In this document: piece after piece, positions 7,394-12,653 of the stretch
Numbering within the stretch: position 1 is the stretch's first letter
Layout: each line of letters opens with the position of its first letter
Assembly: GCA_038232935.1 (NCBI GenBank)
Contig: JBBSMX010000122.1
Coordinates: forward strand, 1-12,653
Reading direction: 5' to 3'
DNA length: 12,653 nucleotides
From: JBBSMX01 sp038232935
GTDB lineage: Bacteria > Bacteroidota > Rhodothermia > Rhodothermales > JANQRZ01
Translations under genes and position numbers: made by a program
Notes under the pieces: generated by a model
What the model saw: the letters and a program-made list of their open reading frames with translations, nothing else
What the model was told of the DNA's origin: nothing
Databases searched by the model: none

Positions 7394-7401
7394 TTATTTT
7401 G
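7394..7401 (+). promoter_or_regulatory. Possible Bacteroidota-type -7 element before the poly-Asp protein gene
   Basis: TTATTTTG matches the Bacteroidota -7 consensus TAnnTTTG at 7 of 8 positions and lies 38 nt before the ATG at 7440. It is the most AT-rich point of the 213-nt divergent region 7227-7439. No convincing TTTG element is seen about 20 nt upstream, so the call is weak. The rest of that region shows no other clear structure. Confidence 0.25.
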
Positions 7402-7439
7402 CCCGCACTTTCTCTCTCTAACCGCACCCTGTCGACGCC

Positions 7440-7643
7440 ATGGACCTGCTAGCCCTAGCGACGCCTCTCGCCTACGAAACCAACGACGACCTCTTGGACG
7501 ACGATGACCTCGAAGACGACCTCGCCCTTGAAGACGACGATGACGACCTCTTGGACGACGATGACCTCGATGAGGACTTCGACGACCTCGATGAGGACGA
7601 CCTCGACGACGACGACGACGACTTCGACGACGACGATTTTTAG
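7440..7643 (+). CDS. Asp/Glu/Leu-rich acidic repeat protein, 67 residues
   Basis: After a short leader (MDLLALATPLAYETN) the chain is almost only Asp, Glu, Leu and Phe. I count 35 Asp and 5 Glu in 67 residues, with no Lys, Arg or His, giving an extreme negative charge. Leu and Phe recur every few residues (DDLLDDDDLEDD, DLDEDFDDLDEDDLDD), so it could be a calcium- or cation-binding or a DNA-mimicking segment. It should be disordered without ligand. No signal peptide is convincing. Three points support a real gene rather than simple repeat DNA: an ATG at the start of the repeats, a stop exactly at their end, and a strong intrinsic terminator 30 nt downstream that closes a single-gene unit. I do not recognise a family; function is unknown. 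Confidence 0.65.
   Translation: MDLLALATPLAYETNDDLLDDDDLEDDLALEDDDDDLLDDDDLDEDFDDLDEDDLDDDDDDFDDDDF
7485..7598 (+). repeat. Internal tandem duplications in the poly-Asp coding sequence
   Basis: A 29-nt block at 7485-7513 recurs exactly at 7542-7570, offset by 57 nt (19 codons). A 15-nt block GACCTCGATGAGGAC occurs at 7563-7577 and 7584-7598, offset by 21 nt (7 codons). Both offsets keep the frame. The identity at the DNA level, synonymous sites included, points to recent in-frame expansion by slippage or unequal recombination. Confidence 0.75.
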
Positions 7644-7672
7644 TCGCTGAAGTCGCCGGCCAACGTACCACC

Positions 7673-7708
7673 GGCAGGGGAAGCTTCCTGCTTCCCCTGC
7701 CTCTTTTT
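7673..7708 (+). terminator. Rho-independent terminator of the poly-Asp protein gene
   Basis: GGCAGGGGAAGC (7673-7684) and GCTTCCCCTGCC (7690-7701) pair perfectly over 12 bp around the 5-nt loop TTCCT. The stem is followed directly by TCTTTTT (7702-7708). Stem, loop and U-tract all have textbook form on the plus strand. It is the clearest regulatory signal in the window. Confidence 0.9.
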
Positions 7709-7714
7709 GCTTAC

Positions 7715-8062
7715 TTGAGCCCAGTTCCGCGTGGCAACGGGTGCGCTGGACGAGCGCGCCGCGACCCACCCCGAGGGTATCCTCTGCACTGCGCGGGTCT
7801 CCGACGTGCCTTCCCCGCCTCTCCTGAGGCGCTCACGCCCGACTCTGACCTCCGCTCCCTCCTCGCTCGTTCGCTCTCCCCGCGCGCCCTGCTCCGCTCC
7901 GAGCAGAACTCCGACTGGCGCATCACCGGGCGCTGGATGCTCTACTCCGTCGTGGTCGGTGTGGCGGGCGCGCTCGGGGCCATCGTCGGGTTCGTGCGGC
8001 AGGGACAGGTCATCGGCGAGTACTACCGCGTCTACCTCAAGCGGCAGCAGGAGACCGTGTGA
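7715..8062 (+). CDS. Small protein with one membrane helix, start uncertain
   Basis: The open frame begins with a TTG at 7715, only 7 nt after the terminator U-tract. Any promoter for that start would overlap the terminator, so the true start is unclear. The first 35 codons are Arg/Pro-rich and unconvincing. From about 7835 the sequence looks coding, with high GC at third positions: DLRSLLARSLSPRALLRSEQ, then NSDWRITGRWM. Next comes one hydrophobic helix (LYSVVVGVAGALGAIVGF) and a charged tail (RQGQVIGEYYRVYLKRQQ). The only in-frame ATG is at 7937 and would give a 41-residue protein that begins at the helix. The helix with its preceding Arg-rich segment faintly resembles the first helix of ClC-type chloride channels, so a decayed N-terminal fragment is an alternative to a complete small protein. 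Function unknown. Confidence 0.45.
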   Translation: MSPVPRGNGCAGRARRDPPRGYPLHCAGLRRAFPASPEALTPDSDLRSLLARSLSPRALLRSEQNSDWRITGRWMLYSVVVGVAGALGAIVGFVRQGQVIGEYYRVYLKRQQETV

Positions 8063-8430
8063 GCACAGCTGCGTGACGCAGGCCTCTATCCCAACCCTGG
8101 GGGCACCCGGTCGCTTGGCAGCACACGGGGCGTCCGTTATGCGTGCCTCCTGTATGCCGTTATTGGTTCAGCCCGGAGACGCGCGACTATCCACACGGCG
8201 GTGATAGATGTCCACTTCTCTGAATAACGGATATCCAACCTGCTCCTGCAGGTCCGTTTAGGGCTTCCTCCTCATTAGCGTGCTGTGGACAAGTCGGCAC
8301 GAGTGCGGCGCGGGCCGTGTCGATATCGTGTGGGCAACTTGACTTGCGAAGCGCCCCCGCTTCCGATTACTTACGGGGTACGCTCGGGCTCTCCCGCCCT
8401 ACTCCTTTTCACCCTCCCAACCGCCACTCG
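8063..8430 (+). other. Structured 368-nt intergenic leader before the ribonucleotide reductase gene
   Basis: No gene is seen here, but several inverted repeats are. CCGTTATT (8157-8164) pairs with AATAACGG (8223-8230). ACCTGC-TCCT-GCAGGT (8238-8253) forms a hairpin, flanked by AACGGA (8226-8231) and TCCGTT (8253-8258). TGTCCAC (8209-8215) pairs with GTGGACA (8285-8291). Two 8-bp palindromes, GGATATCC (8229-8236) and CGATATCG (8321-8328), are also present. AGCCCGGAGACGCGCG (8170-8185) resembles the B12 box of cobalamin riboswitches at 13 of 16 positions, but the other conserved riboswitch parts are not found. TTGACT at 8339-8344 could be a -35 element, with only a poorly spaced GATTAC behind it. 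The pattern suggests a regulated 5' leader, without proof. Confidence 0.4.
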
Positions 8431-11400
8431 ATGTCCAAGAAGAACACGCCCCCAAAGTCGCCCCCTCACCCCCTCACCCGCGGTCTCGTGATAGACCGCA
8501 CCTTCTCTCGCGCGGGTGCTACCCCCTTCGATAGCGTCGAGTGGGGTACGCGCGACGCCGCGATCAAGAACCACACGGGCGCGTTCATCTTCGAGCAGAA
8601 GGACGTCGAGTTCCCCGAGAGCTGGAGCCAACTCGCCACGAACGTCGTCGCCTCGAAGTATTTCTACGGTGACCTCGCCTCGGGCAACGGCTCGCCGCAG
8701 GACGGGCAGCGCGAGCACTCGCTCCGCCAGCTCATCCACCGCGTCACGCGGACGATCACGGACTGGGGCCAGGACCAGCATTACTTCGCGAGTGACGCCG
8801 ACGCCGACGCGTTCTACGACGAGCTGACGTGGCTCTGCGTGAACCAGTACGGCGCCTTCAACAGCCCCGTCTGGTTCAACGTCGGGCTCCACCACGAGTA
8901 CGGCGTCCGCGACTCCGGCGGCAAGACGATCTACGGCTGGGACCCCGCGACGGACACGATCCAATCGGTCGACCCGTACGAGCGGCCACAGGCGAGCGCC
9001 TGCTTCATCATCGCCGTCAACGACTCGGTGGACGACATCTGGAAGCTGATGGAGGAGAGCGCCCGGCTGTTCAAGTTCGGCTCCGGCGTGGGGGCGGACT
9101 GGTCGAAGCTCCGCTCCTCGAAGGAGAAGCTCTCCGGCGGCGGCCAGCCCTCCGGGCCCGTCTCGTTCATGAAGGTACAGGACGCCACCGGCGGTACGAT
9201 CAAGAGCGGCGGGAAGACGCGCCGCGCGGCGATCATGCAGACGCTGAAGTCGTGGCACCCCGACATCATGGAGTTCGTCACCGCCAAGATGACGGAGGAG
9301 AAGAAGGCGTGGGCGCTCATCGAGGAGGGCTACGACGGGTCCTTCAACGGACCGGCCTACGGCAGCGTCGCCTTTCAGAACGTGAACCAGAGCGTCCGTG
9401 TGGATGACGCGCTCATGCAGGCCGTCGAGAACGACGGACTCTACGACCTCCGCGCGGTCACTACGAACGAGGTCGTGGAGCAGGTGCCTGCCCGGCAGAT
9501 CCTCGACGGCATCGCCGAGGGCACCCACCTCTGCGGCGACCCCGGCTTGCAGTACGAGGACACGATCCAGAAATGGCACACGTGCCCGAACACGGCGCCC
9601 ATCAACAGCAGCAACCCGTGTGTGACCGGCGACACGCTCGTCGCCACCGACGACGGGCTGCGGCGGATCGACTCGATGCTGAACGAGACGCCCCGCGTCG
9701 TTGGCCTCGACGGGAAGCTCCACCGCACGACGCGGGTGATCGAGACGGGGACGAAGCCGGTCTACCGTTTCCGCACACGCTCGGGCTATGAGATCAAGCT
9801 GACGGCCGACCACCGCGTCTGGACCGAGAACCGGGGCGACGTCCCGGCCGCCGAACTGATGAGGGGCGACGTGGTCCGTCTCGTGCCGGGCCGGTTCGGC
9901 ACCGAAGCCCTCAACGCGGAGCGCGCCGAGTACGTCGGCCTCATGGTCGGCGACGGGTGTGTTTCGGGCGGCATCGCCACGCTGGCGGTGAACAAAGCGC
10001 TGGAGTGGGCCGTTGCGGAGAAAGCCGCCTCGGTCGTCAACGGGTTCGAGCGGACGACGCACCACGCGGGGGTTGCTGTGACGGAGCGTACTACGAGCGC
10101 GGCCGTCGCCACCGCCGCCGGGACCGTCACCGACTTCCTCCGACAGTATGCCGTGCTCGACGCCGGGAGCGGCGGCAAGCGCCTCACTGACCGCGCCCTC
10201 TGCCTCGACCAAGACGCGACGGCCGCTCTCCTCCGCGGCCTCTTCACCGCAGACGGGACCGTCGTGGACAGCGGCGAGAAGAGCCAGTACGTCGGGCTCG
10301 ACTCGACGAGCGAGGCGTTGCTCCGGCAGGTGCAGACGCTCCTCCTCTCGTTCGGGATCAAGAGCAAGCTCTACCGCAACCGCCGCCTCACCGACCGGGC
10401 GCTCCTGCCCGACGGGCAAGGCGGGCTCAAGGAATACGACGTCGAGCAGATGCACAGTCTGCGGATCACGCGGTCCAGCCGGATGCTCTTCCAGCGGGAG
10501 ATCGGCTTCATGGCCGAGAGCGCGAAGGCCGAGGCGCTCCGCGCCCTCAACGCCCGCGTCCGCACCTACCGCGACCTCCTCACCGACGAAGTCGCCAGCC
10601 TGACGCTCCTCGGTGAAGAGCCAGTCTACGACCTCACGGAGCCGGTGACGGACCACTTCGTCGCCAATGGCGTGGCCGTCCACAACTGCTCCGAGTACAT
10701 GTTTTTGGACAACAGCGCGTGCAACCTCGCCAGCCTGAACCTCCGCAAATTCCAGCGGCCGGACGGCACGTTCGACGTGGACCGCTTCCGCGCCGCGGCG
10801 CGCATCTTTCTCACGGCGCAGGAGATCCTCGTCGATAACGCGGGCTACCCGTCGGCGTCGATTGCGCGGAACTCGCACGACTACCGCCCGCTCGGGCTCG
10901 GCTTCGCGAATGTCGGCGCGCTGCTGATGGCGATGGGGCTGCCGTACGACTCCGACGAGGGCCGTGCCGTCGCCGCCGCCATCATGGCGATGGAGCACTG
11001 CGAGGGCTACGCCCGCTCCGCCGAGATCGCCGCGAACGAGCGGATCGGCCCGTTCAACGGGTTCGAGCAGAACCGCGAGCCGTTCCTGAAGGTCATGCGG
11101 ATGCACCGCGACGCCGTCGCCGAGATCCACCCGTCGTGCCCGGACTACCTCCGCGCCGCCGCCCAGGAATCGGCCGACCGGATGGTCGCGCTCGGCGAGC
11201 AGCACGGCTACCGGAACGCGCAGGCGACGGTCCTCGCGCCGACGGGCACCATCGGGTTCATGATGGACTGCGACACGACGGGGATCGAGCCCGACATCGC
11301 GCTCGTGAAGTACAAGCTGCTCGCGGGCAAGGGCGACGGGCTGCTGAAGATCGTCAACCAGACCGTGCCCGAAGCCCTCGCCCACCTCGGCTACACCGAC

Positions 11401-12513
11401 GCCGAGAAGCAGGCCATCCTCGACTACATCGACGAGCACGACACGATCGAGGGCGCGCCCGCGCTGAAGGACGAGCACCTGCCCGTCTTCGACTGCGCGT
11501 TCAAGCCGTTCAACGGCGAGCGCTCCATCGGCCACATGGGGCACATCCAGATGATGGCGGCGTGCCAGCCGTTCATCTCCGGCGCGATCTCGAAGACCGT
11601 CAACCTCCCCGAGCACGCGACCGCTGAGGACATCGCCGACGCGTACATGCAGGGATGGAAACTCGGCCTCAAGGCCGTCGCCATCTACCGCGAGAACTCG
11701 AAGCGGAGCCAGCCGCTCTCGACGAAGGAGGGCGGCAACACGAAGAACAAGGAGGCGGCCGTCGCCGAGCACGCAGGCGACGGCGCCGCCGAGGCGGCGA
11801 TGCTCGCCGAGCCGGAGATCGTGGAGCGGGTGGTCTACAAGCCCATCCGCAAGCGGCTCCCCGACGAGCGGCCCAGCATCACACACAAGTTTTCCATCGC
11901 CGGGCACGAGGGCTACCTCCACGTCGGGCTCTACCCCGACACCCAGCTCCCCGGCGAGATCTTCATCACGATGGCGAAGCAGGGCTCGACCGTCTCGGGC
12001 ATGATGGACGCCTTCGCCACGGCGATCTCGCTCGCGTTCCAGTACGGCGTGCCGCTCGAAGACCTGTGCAGCAAGTTCTCCCACATGCGGTTCGAGCCGG
12101 CCGGGTTCACGAACAACCAGAAGATCCCGATCGCGAAGTCCATCATGGACTACATCTTCCGCTACCTCTCGATCAAGTTCCTCGGCCACGGCGTGCCCGA
12201 GCCGCTAGAGGACCCGGTAAACCCTAATCAGGCCGTTGCGGCCGAGGTTGTCCGCAGCGGCCCGGCCTCCGACGAGACGCAGATGGGGATGTTCGACGAG
12301 CCGACGGGCACCGTGGACCCGCTTGTGGGGCGCACCGTCGAGGCGTTCATGCAGGTGCAGGACGGCCCCGGCGGGACTGCGGGCCAGACGGCGACCTCGA
12401 CGTTCCGCAACCAGGAGGACGCCCCGGCCTGCCCCAACTGCGGCGGCATCACCATCCGCGCGGGCGCCTGCTACTCCTGCCCGAACTGTGGTGCCTCTAC
12501 CGGCTGCGGTTAA
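8431..12513 (+). CDS. nrdJ: Adenosylcobalamin-dependent (class II) ribonucleotide reductase with intein
   Basis: This enzyme reduces ribonucleotides to deoxyribonucleotides using a thiyl radical generated from coenzyme B12. The precursor has 1360 residues; removing the 356-residue intein (397-752) leaves 1004, normal for the long NrdJ type. The ATG at 8431 starts MSKKNTPPKSPP; an earlier in-frame start adds an atypical leader. Key residues align with the class II pattern. C191 (ASACFI) is one redox cysteine. N395-P396 joined to C753-S754-E755 forms the N-x-C-x-E active site with thiyl cysteine C753. C764 (DNSACNLASLNL), 11 residues on, is the second redox cysteine. PTGTIG (937-942) lies in the substrate phosphate-binding region. 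A Lys/Glu/Ala linker leads to the TSCPD domain (about 1150-1262, HEGYLHVGLYPD, FSHMRFEPAGF). A zinc ribbon with six cysteines follows (C1334 onward, CPNCGG and CYSCPNCGASTGCG), which probably also re-reduces the active site. No Shine-Dalgarno sequence is seen. Deoxynucleotide supply would depend on cobalamin and on splicing. Confidence 0.96.
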   Translation: MSKKNTPPKSPPHPLTRGLVIDRTFSRAGATPFDSVEWGTRDAAIKNHTGAFIFEQKDVEFPESWSQLATNVVASKYFYGDLASGNGSPQDGQREHSLRQLIHRVTRTITDWGQDQHYFASDADADAFYDELTWLCVNQYGAFNSPVWFNVGLHHEYGVRDSGGKTIYGWDPATDTIQSVDPYERPQASACFIIAVNDSVDDIWKLMEESARLFKFGSGVGADWSKLRSSKEKLSGGGQPSGPVSFMKVQDATGGTIKSGGKTRRAAIMQTLKSWHPDIMEFVTAKMTEEKKAWALIEEGYDGSFNGPAYGSVAFQNVNQSVRVDDALMQAVENDGLYDLRAVTTNEVVEQVPARQILDGIAEGTHLCGDPGLQYEDTIQKWHTCPNTAPINSSNPCVTGDTLVATDDGLRRIDSMLNETPRVVGLDGKLHRTTRVIETGTKPVYRFRTRSGYEIKLTADHRVWTENRGDVPAAELMRGDVVRLVPGRFGTEALNAERAEYVGLMVGDGCVSGGIATLAVNKALEWAVAEKAASVVNGFERTTHHAGVAVTERTTSAAVATAAGTVTDFLRQYAVLDAGSGGKRLTDRALCLDQDATAALLRGLFTADGTVVDSGEKSQYVGLDSTSEALLRQVQTLLLSFGIKSKLYRNRRLTDRALLPDGQGGLKEYDVEQMHSLRITRSSRMLFQREIGFMAESAKAEALRALNARVRTYRDLLTDEVASLTLLGEEPVYDLTEPVTDHFVANGVAVHNCSEYMFLDNSACNLASLNLRKFQRPDGTFDVDRFRAAARIFLTAQEILVDNAGYPSASIARNSHDYRPLGLGFANVGALLMAMGLPYDSDEGRAVAAAIMAMEHCEGYARSAEIAANERIGPFNGFEQNREPFLKVMRMHRDAVAEIHPSCPDYLRAAAQESADRMVALGEQHGYRNAQATVLAPTGTIGFMMDCDTTGIEPDIALVKYKLLAGKGDGLLKIVNQTVPEALAHLGYTDAEKQAILDYIDEHDTIEGAPALKDEHLPVFDCAFKPFNGERSIGHMGHIQMMAACQPFISGAISKTVNLPEHATAEDIADAYMQGWKLGLKAVAIYRENSKRSQPLSTKEGGNTKNKEAAVAEHAGDGAAEAAMLAEPEIVERVVYKPIRKRLPDERPSITHKFSIAGHEGYLHVGLYPDTQLPGEIFITMAKQGSTVSGMMDAFATAISLAFQYGVPLEDLCSKFSHMRFEPAGFTNNQKIPIAKSIMDYIFRYLSIKFLGHGVPEPLEDPVNPNQAVAAEVVRSGPASDETQMGMFDEPTGTVDPLVGRTVEAFMQVQDGPGGTAGQTATSTFRNQEDAPACPNCGGITIRAGACYSCPNCGASTGCG
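9619..10686 (+). mobile_element. Intein with LAGLIDADG-type homing endonuclease inside NrdJ
   Basis: A 356-residue in-frame insertion interrupts the conserved NPCSE active site. Splicing motifs are complete. Block A is CVTGDTLVATDDG, with nucleophile C397. Block B is LTADHRVW, with T458 and H461. Block F is PVYDLTEPVTDHFVANG. Block G is VAVHN, with H751 and N752, followed by extein C753. The precursor should therefore self-splice by the usual Cys1/Cys+1 route. Between blocks B and F are two dodecapeptide motifs of the LAGLIDADG endonuclease: EYVGLMVGDGCVS (Asp at 508) and LLRGLFTADGTVV (Asp at 608). Both acidic residues are present, so homing activity may persist. The intein's base composition resembles that of the host gene, which argues against very recent arrival from an AT-rich donor. 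Inteins at ribonucleotide reductase active sites are a known class; boundaries here are exact because the host motif is so conserved. Confidence 0.95.
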
Positions 12514-12535
12514 GTTAACGTCAGTCGCGGGTTGA

Positions 12536-12652
12536 TCAGATCGAGGCAATTCCTGCGTAGCAGAGGTTCAGATGCACCAGCTTCAGCAACGACACGCTCC
12601 AGAGACCTTGCCACGAACGGGCGTAGACCCGGTCGCAGAACCGATCCCACAA
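12536..12652 (-). CDS. Partial 3' end of a minus-strand gene, possibly a transposase
   Basis: Reading into the window from its right edge on the minus strand, one frame is open for 38 codons and ends with TGA at 12538-12536. It reads LWDRFCDRVYARSWQGLWSV and then SLLKLVHLNLCYAGIASI. The content of Trp, Phe, Tyr and Cys, with a hydrophobic Leu-rich end, is like the C-terminal tail of many DDE insertion-sequence transposases, where a last helix carries a K-L-x-x-x-N-L pattern. A second frame is also open here but is Arg-rich and less protein-like. The gene would be convergent with nrdJ and separated from it by 22 nt. Identity cannot be settled from 38 residues. Confidence 0.4.
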   Translation of the reverse strand: MWDRFCDRVYARSWQGLWSVSLLKLVHLNLCYAGIASI

Positions 12653-12653
12653 C

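Noticed and set aside
7485..7598. Repeats in the poly-Asp gene as a CRISPR array
   Set aside because: Units are in-frame codon repeats of varying length, without unique spacers of constant size.
7288..7671. Arg-rich frame antisense to the poly-Asp gene, resembling a DNA-binding tail
   Set aside because: It is the complement of GAC/GAT/CTC repeats. The plus strand has the ATG, the matching stop and the intrinsic terminator.
8170..8185. Full cobalamin riboswitch upstream of nrdJ
   Set aside because: Only the B12-box-like word fits. I could not find the GGTGC-type segment, the GGGAA-type junction or the CCACTG-type element at expected distances, so no riboswitch feature is called.
7731..8204. 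Alternative GTG-started frame overlapping the small membrane protein
   Set aside because: It is Ser/Pro/Arg/Thr-rich throughout, lacks a membrane segment and ends in intergenic sequence, as expected for an off-frame shadow.
8321..8328. CGATATCG palindrome as an NrdR repressor box
   Set aside because: NrdR boxes are 16-bp near-palindromes that occur in closely spaced pairs; only the central ATAT fits and the other palindrome is about 92 bp away.
8371..12189. Very long open frame antisense to nrdJ
   Set aside because: It mirrors the codon bias of the GC-rich sense gene, is rich in Val, Arg, Glu and Asp from reversed codons, and has no recognisable domain.

Overview
The window is about 12.65 kb of GC-rich bacterial DNA with tightly packed protein genes. 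I saw no rRNA, tRNA or CRISPR array. The gene set suggests a member of the Rhodothermota (Salinibacter / Rhodothermus / Rubricoccus relatives): an ECF-type sigma factor of the Sigma70_ECF (TIGR02999-like) group, a periplasmic GH13 enzyme, a PhoD-type lipoprotein, a long B12-dependent ribonucleotide reductase with TSCPD and zinc-ribbon tails, very high GC at third codon positions, and mostly no Shine-Dalgarno sequence. This placement is inference from gene content, not from a marker-gene comparison.

Layout. (1) 1-1167: the 3' part of a sigma factor gene (+) faces two minus-strand genes, a small exported protein and a two-helix membrane protein. The sigma frame runs about 200 nt into the antisense of the exported-protein gene, and the exported-protein frame runs back into the sigma gene. 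(2) 1168-4985: after a divergent intergenic region, a secreted GH13 alpha-amylase-family enzyme is followed 76 nt later by an exported protein of unknown function, which has a glycosidase-barrel-like domain and five to six membrane helices. (3) 4986-5202: a convergent intergenic region filled by an inverted-repeat element built on the word CGTAAAACGT. (4) 5203-7226 (-): a PhoD-like metallophosphatase lipoprotein and, upstream of it, an acidic protein of unknown function. (5) 7227-7710: a 67-residue protein made almost entirely of Asp, Glu and Leu, closed by a textbook intrinsic terminator. (6) 7715-8062: a small membrane protein with an uncertain start. (7) 8063-8430: a 368-nt leader with several inverted repeats. 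(8) 8431-12513: adenosylcobalamin-dependent ribonucleotide reductase (nrdJ), carrying a 356-residue intein with LAGLIDADG-type endonuclease motifs. (9) 12536-12652 (-): an open 3' gene end, possibly a transposase tail, cut by the window edge.

How the genes relate. The amylase-family enzyme and the barrel/membrane protein are the best candidate for a shared transcription unit. NrdJ supplies deoxyribonucleotides and needs protein splicing to become active, because the intein lies directly in front of the catalytic thiyl-radical cysteine. I see no complete new defence or mobile system here. The items most worth a second look are the intein position, the poly-Asp protein with its own terminator, the CGTAAAACGT inverted-repeat element, the glycosidase-like membrane protein, and the convergent coding overlap near position 500.
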